Assembly (NCBI RefSeq): GCF_900241005.1
Contig: NZ_OEST01000008.1
Coordinates: forward strand, 1 to 64,000
Source: Bacteroides cutis
GTDB taxonomy: Bacteria > Bacteroidota > Bacteroidia > Bacteroidales > Bacteroidaceae
Reading direction: 5' to 3'
DNA: 64,000 nt
Positions 36,293 through 44,139 of this stretch are shown here, piece after piece. The notes below the pieces were generated by a model. That model saw only the letters and a program-made list of their open reading frames with translations. It searched no databases and was not told the DNA's origin. Position 1 is the first letter of the stretch; each line of letters begins with the position of its first letter. A program made the position numbers and the translations under genes.

Positions 36293-36318
36293 GATACAAC
36301 AATTTTCGTAATTACAAA
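36289..36318 (-). promoter_or_regulatory. kdgK-eda promoter
   Basis: On the minus strand TTTG (36318-36315) precedes TATCTTTG (36296-36289) with an 18-nt spacer, one short of ideal. The -7 box shares bases with operator 1, so a bound repressor should block initiation. Confidence 0.6.
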
Positions 36319-36326
36319 AATTGTTA

Positions 36327-36334
36327 TATATTTG
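36327..36334 (+). promoter_or_regulatory. -7 box for the LacI-type regulator gene
   Basis: TATATTTG on the plus strand; a TTTC stands where the -33 TTTG would be. Start expected near 36341, putting operator 2 about 20 nt downstream. Confidence 0.5.
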
Positions 36335-36359
36335 TATCGATAATATTAAGATTATTATT

Positions 36360-36374
36360 GTGTGCGAGCACAAA
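36360..36374. promoter_or_regulatory. LacI-type operator 2, downstream of the regulator promoter
   Basis: GTGTGCGAGCACAAA, TGTGC-GA-GCACA inverted repeat, identical to operator 1 except for one base. Its position just after the predicted start of the regulator transcript suggests autorepression and possible looping between the two sites. Confidence 0.7.
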
Positions 36375-36495
36375 AAACATTTACTATTTGATGATTTGCT
36401 ATTGACCCTGCGGCATATCCGTCTCCAATCTGTAAATCTAAATACGAAAACATTCAAATAGTAAATCGCAAGTCGTCAACATACTAAATAAGAAG

Positions 36496-37578
36496 ATGGA
36501 AAGGATTCGAATTAAAGACATCGCCAAGATGGCGGATGTGTCGGTAGGAACTGTAGACCGCGTCATCCACGGACGAAGCGGAGTATCCGAAGCCAGCAAG
36601 AAAAGAGTGGAGGAAATCCTGAAGCAATTGAATTACCAGCCTAACATGTATGCCAGCGCTTTGGCTACCAACAAGAAATATGCTTTCGCATGCTTGTTGC
36701 CGCAACATGAGAAGGGTGAATATTGGACGGATGTAGAGAATGGAATACAGGATGCACTGACTACTTATTCGGATTTCAACATTACGGTGGAGCTCTCTTA
36801 TTACGACCCGTACGATTACCGTTCGTTTGCCGAAGCAGCACGTACCATCCTGACACAAGAGCCCGACGGAGTGCTGTTTGCCCCTACCGCACCGCAATAT
36901 ACCACTCCTTTTACGAACGAGCTGGAATCGCATTCCATACCTTATATATATATAGACTCGAATATCAAAGAAGCCCCCGCCCTCTCCTTCTTCGGCCAAA
37001 ACTCACACCAAAGCGGCTATTTCGCCGCACGAATGTTGATGTTGCTTGCCGGTGAAGATGCACAGGAAGTGGTGATTTTCCGCAAGATAAACGAAGGTAT
37101 CGTGGGATCTAACCAACAGGAACGCCGGGAGATCGGTTTCAGGGAGTACATGCAAGGGCATCATCCCGACTGCCATATCTGGGAATTGGATTTACATGCA
37201 AAGCGCGATAGCGAGGACTCGCAGATGCTGAATGAGTTCTTTCAGGCTCATCCGAACGTAAAAAACGGGATTACATTCAATTCTAAAGCATATATCATAG
37301 GGGAATATTTGCTGAAACAACAAAAAACGGATTTCAACCTTATGGGGTATGATTTGTTACAACGGAATGTGGCTTGCCTACAACAGGGAAGTATCTTCTT
37401 CCTGATTGCCCAGCAACCTACGTTACAAGGATTTGATGGAATAAAGGCGCTATGTGACCATCTGATTTTAAAGAAAGAGGTGGCCAGAGAAAACTTCATG
37501 CCGATTGATTTGTTGACAAAGGAGAATATCGAATTTTACTATAACCAGCGTAACGCCGGAACAAGGCTTTTAATTTAA
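36496..37578 (+). CDS. LacI-family transcriptional regulator of hexuronate genes
   Basis: 360 residues. IRIKDIAKMADVSVGTVDRV is the LacI helix-turn-helix, and the hinge follows at VEEILKQLNYQPNMYASAL. Residues 60-350 are the periplasmic-binding-like sugar-sensing domain (LLPQHEKGEYW, GYFAARML). It is divergent from kdgK-eda and 27 nt upstream of uxaA, and two matching operators lie in its upstream region. It therefore most likely represses both units until a hexuronate intermediate such as KDG binds. The inducer is inferred from context. Confidence 0.9.
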   Translation: MERIRIKDIAKMADVSVGTVDRVIHGRSGVSEASKKRVEEILKQLNYQPNMYASALATNKKYAFACLLPQHEKGEYWTDVENGIQDALTTYSDFNITVELSYYDPYDYRSFAEAARTILTQEPDGVLFAPTAPQYTTPFTNELESHSIPYIYIDSNIKEAPALSFFGQNSHQSGYFAARMLMLLAGEDAQEVVIFRKINEGIVGSNQQERREIGFREYMQGHHPDCHIWELDLHAKRDSEDSQMLNEFFQAHPNVKNGITFNSKAYIIGEYLLKQQKTDFNLMGYDLLQRNVACLQQGSIFFLIAQQPTLQGFDGIKALCDHLILKKEVARENFMPIDLLTKENIEFYYNQRNAGTRLLI

Positions 37579-37604
37579 AGAAATAATCAATTAATAACAT
37601 AATA

Positions 37605-39095
37605 ATGAAGACGAAATACCTTAAAATCAATCCTGCGGATAATGTTGCAGTAGCTATCGTGGCACTGCCGGCAGGCGAAAAACTCACAGTGGACGGAAAG
37701 GAAATCGTTTTGAACGAGGATGTGCCTGCCGGACATAAATTCGCGCTGAAAGATTTTGCAGAAGGCGAAAATGTAGTAAAATACGGATATCCGATCGGAC
37801 ATGCACGTATGGCAAAGAAACAGGGGGATTGGATAAATGAAAATAACATCAAGACAAACCTTGCCGGACTGTTAGAATATTCGTATAACCCGACGGAAGT
37901 ATCGCTGAATATACCGAAGAAAGATTTGACATTCAAAGGATATCGCCGTAAGAACGGTGATGTGGGAGTGCGCAATGAAATCTGGATCATTCCTACCGTA
38001 GGTTGCGTAAACGGTATCATCAACCAACTTGCCGAAGGATTGCGTCGTGAGACAGGTGGCAAAGGGGTGGATGCTATTATGGCTTATCCGCATAATTATG
38101 GTTGCTCGCAACTGGGTGACGACCATGAAAATACTAAGAAAATATTGCGTGACATGGTATTGCATCCCAATGCCGGTGGAGTACTTGTGGTAAGCTTGGG
38201 TTGTGAAAACAATCAGCCTGACGTATTCCGCGAGTTTCTGGGTGATTATGACTCTGACCGTGTGAAATTTATGGTAACACAAAAGGTGGAGGACGAATAT
38301 GAAGAAGGAATGAAGTTGCTGCGTGAACTTTATGAGAAGGCAAGCCAGGACAAACGTGTGGAGGTGCCGTTGAGTGAGTTGCGCGTAGGATTGAAATGCG
38401 GTGGCTCCGACGGTTTCTCGGGTATTACCGCCAATCCGCTGCTGGGGATGTTTTCTGACTTCCTGGTTGCTCAGGGAGGAACGAGCGTGCTGACAGAAGT
38501 ACCGGAAATGTTTGGTGCAGAGACTATCCTGATGAACCGTTGCCGCAACAAAGAGTTGTTTAACGAAACGGTGAAACTGATTAACGACTTCAAGGAATAT
38601 TTCCTCTCCCACGGTGAACCGGTAGGCGAAAATCCTTCTCCAGGTAACAAGGCAGGAGGTATCTCGACCCTGGAAGATAAAGCGTTGGGATGTACGCAGA
38701 AATGTGGCAAGAGTTATGTGGAAGGGGTATTGCCTTATGGCGAACGCCTGAAGGTAAAAGGTCTAAATCTGCTTTCCGCTCCGGGCAATGACCTGGTGGC
38801 TGCTACGGCGCTTGCTTCATGTGGATGCCATATGGTATTGTTTACTACCGGACGCGGAACACCTTTTGGAACGTACGTGCCGACTATGAAAATTTCTACA
38901 AATTCTACCCTCGCCAAGAATAAACCGGGATGGATTGATTTCAATGCGGGAGTCATCCTTGAGGACGAACCGATGGAGAAGACATGCCAACGGTTCATTG
39001 AGTATGTGATCCGGGTGGCAAGCGGTGAGTTTGTGAATAACGAGAAAAAGGGATATAAAGAAATCGCTATCTTCAAAACAGGAGTTACGCTGTAG
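37605..39095 (+). CDS. uxaA: altronate dehydratase
   Basis: 496 residues. UxaA dehydrates D-altronate, from galacturonate, to KDG. The N-terminal SAF-like domain (about 1-95) and the large C-terminal domain are both present, with YPHNYGCSQLGDDH, SLGCENNQPD, LKCGGSDGFSGITANP and CTQKCGKS as family landmarks and probable metal ligands. It is co-directional with the regulator. Galacturonate isomerase and altronate oxidoreductase genes are not in the window, so the first steps must be encoded elsewhere. Confidence 0.93.
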   Translation: MKTKYLKINPADNVAVAIVALPAGEKLTVDGKEIVLNEDVPAGHKFALKDFAEGENVVKYGYPIGHARMAKKQGDWINENNIKTNLAGLLEYSYNPTEVSLNIPKKDLTFKGYRRKNGDVGVRNEIWIIPTVGCVNGIINQLAEGLRRETGGKGVDAIMAYPHNYGCSQLGDDHENTKKILRDMVLHPNAGGVLVVSLGCENNQPDVFREFLGDYDSDRVKFMVTQKVEDEYEEGMKLLRELYEKASQDKRVEVPLSELRVGLKCGGSDGFSGITANPLLGMFSDFLVAQGGTSVLTEVPEMFGAETILMNRCRNKELFNETVKLINDFKEYFLSHGEPVGENPSPGNKAGGISTLEDKALGCTQKCGKSYVEGVLPYGERLKVKGLNLLSAPGNDLVAATALASCGCHMVLFTTGRGTPFGTYVPTMKISTNSTLAKNKPGWIDFNAGVILEDEPMEKTCQRFIEYVIRVASGEFVNNEKKGYKEIAIFKTGVTL

Positions 39096-39135
39096 AAAGA
39101 AGTTAAAGAGACAGAGGCAAATAGCTAATTATAAT

Positions 39136-39177
39136 AAGAGCGACGCAGAACCATTTTGTGTCGCTCTTCGTTTTTTT
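39136..39177 (+). terminator. terminator after uxaA
   Basis: AAGAGCGAC (39136-39144) pairs with GTCGCTCTT (39160-39168), and CGTTTTTTT follows. A strong intrinsic terminator closing the regulator-uxaA unit. Confidence 0.8.
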
Positions 39178-39178
39178 A

Positions 39179-39186
39179 TAACTTTG
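39179..39186 (+). promoter_or_regulatory. -7 box for the NhaC-type gene
   Basis: TAACTTTG directly after the uxaA terminator and 27 nt before the antiporter ATG, so the antiporter seems to be a separate unit. Confidence 0.5.
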
Positions 39187-39212
39187 CAGCGAACTTATAA
39201 ATAATCTTTTAT

Positions 39213-40520
39213 ATGTCTACAAATATAAATACAGAGACCACCTCAAGACACAAAGGAGGCTGGTGGTCATTGAGCCCACTGGTAGTATTCCTTTGTCTTT
39301 ATCTGGTGACATCACTGCTTGTCAACGATTTCTATAAAGTACCTATTACGGTAGCGTTCCTGCTTTCTTCCTGCTATGCTATCGCCATCACCAGAGGATT
39401 GAAACTGGAGCAACGTATTTACCAGTTTTCGGTAGGTGCCGGAAATAAGAATATATTGCTGATGATCTGGATTTTCGTCCTTGCCGGCGCCTTTGCACAA
39501 AGTGCTAAACAGATGGGAGCCATTGATGCCACTGTAAACCTTACGCTACATATCCTGCCGGACAACCTGTTGTTGGCAGGCATTTTTATTGCCGCCTGTT
39601 TTATCTCGCTTTCCATAGGGACGAGTGTAGGAACAATCGTGGCTCTTACGCCGGTAGCCGTGGGACTGGCGGAAAAGACCGGCATCGACCTTCCTTACAT
39701 AGTGGCAATCGTCGTAGGAGGATCATTTTTCGGAGATAACCTTTCGTTTATTTCAGACACGACGATCGCATCCACCAAGACGCAGGATTGCGTGATGAGA
39801 GACAAATTCAAGGTGAACTTTATGATCGTAGTACCGGCGGCACTTATCGTATTGGGCATCTACATCTTCCGGGGATTTTCCTTATCGGCTTCACCGCAAA
39901 TACAGGAAATAGAATGGATGAAAGTAATCCCCTACCTCATCGTACTGGGTACCGCGATAGCGGGAGTCAATGTGATGGTGGTTTTGCTGCTCGGTATCAT
40001 CTCCACAGGAATTATCGGATTATGTACGGGGATAGACCTCTTCAACTGGTTCGGAGCGATGGGAACGGGCATCACAGGAATGGGCGAGCTCATCATTATC
40101 ACCCTGTTGGCGGGCGGTATGCTCGAGACAATCCGTTATAACGGAGGAATAGATTTCATTATATCACGTCTGACACGGCACGTCAAAGGTAAACGCGGAG
40201 CAGAATTCAGTATTGCAGTATTGGTAAGCATAGCCAATCTCTGCACCGCCAACAATACAATCGCCATCATCACCACAGGACCTATTGCCAAGGACATCGC
40301 CCTACGTTTTCATCTGGACCGCAGAAAAACAGCGAGCATACTGGATACATTTTCCTGCCTGATACAGGGCATCATTCCATACGGAGCACAGATGCTGATA
40401 GCGGCAGGACTAGCAAGCATATCGCCACTGAGCATTATCGGCAACCTGTACTATCCTTTCTGTATGGGTACATTCGCCATATTGGCTATATTGATAAGGT
40501 ATCCGAAAAGATACTCTTGA
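39213..40520 (+). CDS. NhaC-family Na+/H+ antiporter-like membrane protein
   Basis: 435 residues with about 11-12 membrane helices. SIGTSVGTIVALTPVAVGLA, VGGSFFGDNLSFISDTTIA and SIANLCTANNTIAIITTGP are landmarks of the NhaC/ion-transporter superfamily. The second contains the polar GDN..SD cluster inside the membrane. Some family members exchange malate/lactate or amino acids rather than protons, so the substrate is uncertain. It follows the hexuronate genes but has its own promoter and a terminator in front of it. Confidence 0.82.
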   Translation: MSTNINTETTSRHKGGWWSLSPLVVFLCLYLVTSLLVNDFYKVPITVAFLLSSCYAIAITRGLKLEQRIYQFSVGAGNKNILLMIWIFVLAGAFAQSAKQMGAIDATVNLTLHILPDNLLLAGIFIAACFISLSIGTSVGTIVALTPVAVGLAEKTGIDLPYIVAIVVGGSFFGDNLSFISDTTIASTKTQDCVMRDKFKVNFMIVVPAALIVLGIYIFRGFSLSASPQIQEIEWMKVIPYLIVLGTAIAGVNVMVVLLLGIISTGIIGLCTGIDLFNWFGAMGTGITGMGELIIITLLAGGMLETIRYNGGIDFIISRLTRHVKGKRGAEFSIAVLVSIANLCTANNTIAIITTGPIAKDIALRFHLDRRKTASILDTFSCLIQGIIPYGAQMLIAAGLASISPLSIIGNLYYPFCMGTFAILAILIRYPKRYS

Positions 40521-40609
40521 AAATGAAGTATTGATAATAAACGTTGGGTGATAATAGGTTATCCGAAAAATAATTCATCGTTTATAATTCATAATTCATA
40601 AATATTCCG

Positions 40610-40617
40610 TACCTTTG
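40610..40617 (+). promoter_or_regulatory. -7 box for rpsP
   Basis: TACCTTTG, 60 nt before the rpsP start. Confidence 0.55.
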
Positions 40618-40677
40618 CACCCGCTATTACGAGATAGTAGCATAATTCAAATCATTAACTAAAAACATTTTAATTAA

Positions 40678-41232
40678 ATGGCAACAAAAATCAGATTGCA
40701 AAGACATGGACGTAAAAGCTACGCTTTCTACTCTATCGTAATTGCAGACGTAAGAGCGCCACGTGATGGTAAATTTATTGAGAAGATTGGTACTTACAAT
40801 CCCAACACCAATCCCGCCACAGTAGATTTGAAGTTCGACCGCGCACTTGACTGGGTATTGAAAGGTGCACAACCTACCGATACTGTCCGCAACATCCTTT
40901 CCCGTGAAGGTGTTTACATGAAGAAGCACCTCCTTGGTGGTGTAGCTAAAGGTGCATTCGGCGAAGCAGAAGCAGAAGCTAAATTCGAAGCTTGGAAAAA
41001 CAACAAACAAAGTGGTTTGGCTGCTTTGAAGGTTAAAGAAGAAGAAGCCAAAAAAGCTGAAGCAAAAGCACGTCTCGAAGCCGAAAAGAAAGTAAATGAA
41101 GTAAAAGCTAAAGCATTGGCCGAAAAGAAAGCTGCTGAAGAAGCTGCTAAGGCTGCTGCTGAAGCACCGGTTGAAGAAGCAACTGAAGCTCCAGCTGAAG
41201 AAGCTCCCGCAACAGAAGCTGCCGCTGAATAA
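40678..41232 (+). CDS. rpsP: 30S ribosomal protein S16 with long Ala/Glu/Lys tail
   Basis: Residues 1-85 ([47 protein letters not shown]) are a normal S16, which binds 16S rRNA and helps assemble the small subunit. The protein then continues to 184 residues, about twice the E. coli length, with a charged helix rich in KAEAKAR followed by a low-complexity Ala/Glu/Pro end. Such tails are common in Bacteroidetes S16; what they do is unknown. rimM, trmD and rplS, its usual partners in other phyla, are absent. A strong terminator follows. Confidence 0.95.
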   Translation: MATKIRLQRHGRKSYAFYSIVIADVRAPRDGKFIEKIGTYNPNTNPATVDLKFDRALDWVLKGAQPTDTVRNILSREGVYMKKHLLGGVAKGAFGEAEAEAKFEAWKNNKQSGLAALKVKEEEAKKAEAKARLEAEKKVNEVKAKALAEKKAAEEAAKAAAEAPVEEATEAPAEEAPATEAAAE

Positions 41233-41272
41233 AAAAGCACAGCATCCCTATAAAAATGGGACAACAAAACAT

Positions 41273-41307
41273 AAAATCCTCTCCGGTTATGCCGGAGGGG
41301 ATTTTTT
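41273..41307 (+). terminator. terminator after rpsP
   Basis: A 12-bp stem (41275-41286 with 41292-41303, one G-U pair, loop TTATG) preceded by A residues and followed by TTTTATT. Confidence 0.85.
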
Positions 41308-41312
41308 ATTAT

Positions 41313-41320
41313 TATCTTTG
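41313..41320 (+). promoter_or_regulatory. -7 box for the thioredoxin-like lipoprotein gene
   Basis: TATCTTTG immediately after the rpsP terminator, 36 nt before the next ATG. Confidence 0.55.
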
Positions 41321-41355
41321 TCCCCTACAAAAATTATTTATTAAAAGAATGAACA

Positions 41356-42456
41356 ATGAAAAAAATTACTTATCTGCTCGCTGTCGCCGCTGTATTCGCA
41401 GCTTGTAACAGCAACAAGGGTTACACCGTAACCGGAACTGTAGAGGGTGCTGCCGATGGCGACACTGTTTATCTGCAAACTATACAAGGGCGTCAACCCG
41501 TTAAATTGGATTCAGCCGTCATCACTAATGGAACTTTTACCTTCAAAGGTGCTCAAGATACCGCAGTCAACCGCTACATCACTTACCAAGCTGCCGACAA
41601 AGACGGCATGATGACCATTGATTTCTTCCTCGAAAACGGAAATATCAATGTAAAACTGACTTCCGGAGAAGAAGATTCCGCAACAGGTACTCCCAGCAAT
41701 GACGCCTATCAGGAAATCAGAACCCAGCTCAATGGATTGAACAGCCAGATGATGGCTATCTATAATTCGATGTCCGACACAACTTTGACCGACGAGCAAC
41801 GCGAAGCCAAAGGAAAAGAAATGGAGGCGTTGGAAAACAAGATGATGGAAGTTACCAAAGCAGGCATTCAGAAGAACATCACCAATCCGGTAGGTGTACA
41901 TTTGCTGAAACAGAACTTCTACTATATGGATGTAGCCGATCTTGATCCGTTGATGCCGCAAATTCCTGCCGCATACGAAAACGATGAAATCATCGTCAAA
42001 ATCAAAGACAACGTTGAAAAGATGAAAGCTACTGCTGTAGGACAGAAATTCACAGATTTTGAAATGCAGACACCGGAAGGCAAGACAGTGAAACTGTCCG
42101 ATTACGTTGGAAAAGGTAAGGTAGTGCTCGTTGACTTCTGGGCGAGCTGGTGTGGTCCTTGCCGTCGCGAGATGCCTAACCTGGTAGAAGCATACGCCCA
42201 ATACAAGAATAAGAATTTCGAGATTGTAGGTGTTTCTTTAGACCAAAGCGCCGACTCTTGGAAAGAAGCTATCGAAAAGCTAAATATCACATGGCCGCAA
42301 ATGTCTGACTTGAAATACTGGAATTGCGAAGGTGCCAAACTGTATGCTGTAAGCAGCATTCCCCACACCGTATTGATTGACGGTGACGGAACAATCATTG
42401 CACGCGGCTTGCACGGTGACGGTTTGCAACAGAAATTAGTGGAAGTCATAAAATAA
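41356..42456 (+). CDS. TlpA/AhpC-type thioredoxin lipoprotein with N-terminal DUF4369-like domain
   Basis: 366 residues. The lipobox VFAAC puts the lipidated cysteine at residue 17. An N-terminal beta-rich domain starting YTVTGTVEGAADGDTVYLQ resembles DUF4369. A helical spacer (about 120-210) leads to a thioredoxin fold with VDFWASWCGPCRREMPNL near residue 260, the redox-active CxxC, and the cis-Pro region SSIPHTVLIDGDG. Such proteins act in the envelope as thiol-disulfide reductases. It is a single-gene unit between two terminators; the partner protein is not known. Confidence 0.9.
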   Translation: MKKITYLLAVAAVFAACNSNKGYTVTGTVEGAADGDTVYLQTIQGRQPVKLDSAVITNGTFTFKGAQDTAVNRYITYQAADKDGMMTIDFFLENGNINVKLTSGEEDSATGTPSNDAYQEIRTQLNGLNSQMMAIYNSMSDTTLTDEQREAKGKEMEALENKMMEVTKAGIQKNITNPVGVHLLKQNFYYMDVADLDPLMPQIPAAYENDEIIVKIKDNVEKMKATAVGQKFTDFEMQTPEGKTVKLSDYVGKGKVVLVDFWASWCGPCRREMPNLVEAYAQYKNKNFEIVGVSLDQSADSWKEAIEKLNITWPQMSDLKYWNCEGAKLYAVSSIPHTVLIDGDGTIIARGLHGDGLQQKLVEVIK

Positions 42457-42497
42457 GTGGAAGCCGGATAAACAGAGGCCGGCCCCTCTACATAATC

Positions 42498-42534
42498 AAA
42501 GCCTCGCATTAAATTAATTAATGCGAGGCTTTTG
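42498..42534 (+). terminator. terminator after the thioredoxin-like gene
   Basis: AAAGCCTCGCATT (42498-42510) pairs with AATGCGAGGCTTT across AAATTAATT. A-rich on one side and T-rich on the other, so it may serve both strands. Confidence 0.85.
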
Positions 42535-42553
42535 TATATATATGTAGGATTAG

Positions 42554-42619
42554 CTCCAATGAAATACACCATTTACTCCCATAAGATGTGGCATTTGCCT
42601 CCATAAGGTGTGGCATCTC
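42554..42619. repeat. three tandem 22-nt units in a convergent gap
   Basis: CCATAAGATGTGGCAT (42579-42594) and CCATAAGGTGTGGCAT (42601-42616) are 22 nt apart, preceded by a more diverged unit (CCAATGAAATACACCAT). The last unit overlaps the stop codon of the MetE-like gene. Confidence 0.6.
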
Positions 42620-43586
42620 AGAAAGAAAATATCCGTTCTGCCATATCCATCCCCAGCTTCACCGTCTGCCACTGTTTTTCTTCATCGGTATCAGAAAGAT
42701 GAAGAAGGCTATCCGCATCGGGCAGACAAAGCGTGAAGCGCTTCAATGGAATATAATTCAATACTTCCTCTATTTTCGCCTGCAACTCATCCAGCTCATC
42801 TTCTTCCGGATAATAGGAAATTACAAAGCCAAATACAGCTTCTTTTTCACGGACAAACCACAACAGACGGCTACGGTCGCAAATGCCGCAATCATAATTC
42901 AGAAAATATGCATCGGCTCCATGAAGCCGTATCAGCATATCTGTCGCTGCATGAAAAGCGACAAACAATCCGTCCGGCCGTTCACGCAACACCCGGTTAT
43001 TCAGCCGGACAGCCTCATCCATCAAAAGAGATTTCGCACCATCAAACTGCACATAACGACATCCTAAATTATAGAGTGCTGATAATAAATTCTTGTAGGC
43101 TACCGCCAAGTCATCCGACAATACATTTATATCCGGATAAATCCGTTCCAACTGCAAAGCGTCAATTTCACGAAGAATTTTGGTGAGTAATTTTCCCGGA
43201 GATGGTATATGCTGCTTCACCAATACATCCCCGGCAACAATCCCTGTCAGAAAAGTATAATCATCAAGAATGGGATGGTGCGACAGGCTAACCCTTCCGG
43301 TCAATTCCAGAACTTTGGATGCAAAATCACCGGTATGCGATTTATAGCCAAGTCCTTCCCAGCCTTCAAGGAAATCACGGTTACGAAAGCCTCCATCTGT
43401 AACGACTTTCATTCCTTCGGATTTAAGACGTTCGACAAGGTTGCGTATTTCAGCATTTTCGATGGCCTGCAAGGTATTTAAACTAATCTGTCCTTTCTGA
43501 TACTGCGCCCATGCATCTTTCAATGTAGCCGGTGCCCACAATGTCCCTGCAATATCAACTTTGAACGGGGGAGACAATTTTTCCAT
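42618..43586 (-). CDS. MetE-like (cobalamin-independent methionine synthase C-terminal family) protein
   Basis: 322 residues, the size of the catalytic half of MetE or of YxjG/YxjH-type proteins. VDIAGTLWAPATLKDAW, then MKVVTDGGFRNRDFLEGWEG, then CRYVQFDGAKSL follow the family order. At the usual zinc motif H-x-C the sequence reads FHAATD, so one cysteine ligand seems replaced; a later Cys (FTLCLPDAD) may be the distal ligand. Methyl transfer to homocysteine is therefore plausible but not certain. A cobalamin riboswitch lies directly upstream, fitting a B12-independent enzyme made only when B12 is short. Confidence 0.75.
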   Translation of the reverse strand: MEKLSPPFKVDIAGTLWAPATLKDAWAQYQKGQISLNTLQAIENAEIRNLVERLKSEGMKVVTDGGFRNRDFLEGWEGLGYKSHTGDFASKVLELTGRVSLSHHPILDDYTFLTGIVAGDVLVKQHIPSPGKLLTKILREIDALQLERIYPDINVLSDDLAVAYKNLLSALYNLGCRYVQFDGAKSLLMDEAVRLNNRVLRERPDGLFVAFHAATDMLIRLHGADAYFLNYDCGICDRSRLLWFVREKEAVFGFVISYYPEEDELDELQAKIEEVLNYIPLKRFTLCLPDADSLLHLSDTDEEKQWQTVKLGMDMAERIFSF

Positions 43587-43654
43587 AATCGTTCTTTTTT
43601 GAAATTAAAAATTCACCTTCTGCTCTATCCCACGAGTAGCAAAAGAACACTAAA

Positions 43655-43850
43655 GAATGGCAGGTCTTCTGACTTGATTTCCATTTCGAGCAGCCTTCCC
43701 AATCATTCTCCAATATCGAAAAACCATTAGTGGCAGGAGGTAATTACTGAAATGTTTAATATGAAACCTTACAGCAGCGGGACTGTACGGGACTTACACC
43801 CGTTTCCCTTTTAATTGCAAATAGCGAAAGCCATAAGCAAACCAATTCGC
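43655..43850 (-). promoter_or_regulatory. cobalamin (B12) riboswitch
   Basis: On the minus strand, in order: GGGAAACGGGTGTAAGTCCC, then CAGTCCCGCTGCTGTAA (the conserved B12-box core), and at the 3' end CAAGTCAGAAGACCTGCC. These are hallmark segments of the AdoCbl/cobalamin riboswitch. It ends about 70 nt before the MetE-like start, so B12 binding should repress that gene. Confidence 0.92.
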
Positions 43851-43852
43851 TA

Positions 43853-43860
43853 CAAATATA
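43853..43860 (-). promoter_or_regulatory. -7 box for the riboswitch transcript
   Basis: TATATTTG on the minus strand just before the riboswitch; TATG stands at the -33 position. Confidence 0.5.
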
Positions 43861-44086
43861 ACTAAAGTATTTGAAAACACATAAGTAGACTTTTCTTTTT
43901 TCATTTATAAATTCAAAACAATTTTACATCATCGAATGATACGATCTTCATTAAAGTTTACTTATAATCATCCCATTTAAAATAAAGTTTTCCATTCAAC
44001 AAACAAATACACTTGGTTATCAACATATTAACCATTTTTAATCACACAAAAGTTTTCCAAAAAGAAAATCATATAGAGAACTATTA

Positions 44087-44094
44087 TATCTTTG
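44087..44094 (+). promoter_or_regulatory. -7 box for nrdD-nrdG
   Basis: TATCTTTG, 45 nt before the nrdD ATG at 44140. It overlaps a possible upstream TTG start and argues against it. The 220 nt before it are AT-rich with no gene. Confidence 0.5.
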
Positions 44095-44139
44095 TCCACT
44101 CAATTAAGTAAAACAATAAAATCTAAAAAAGCAACGGTA

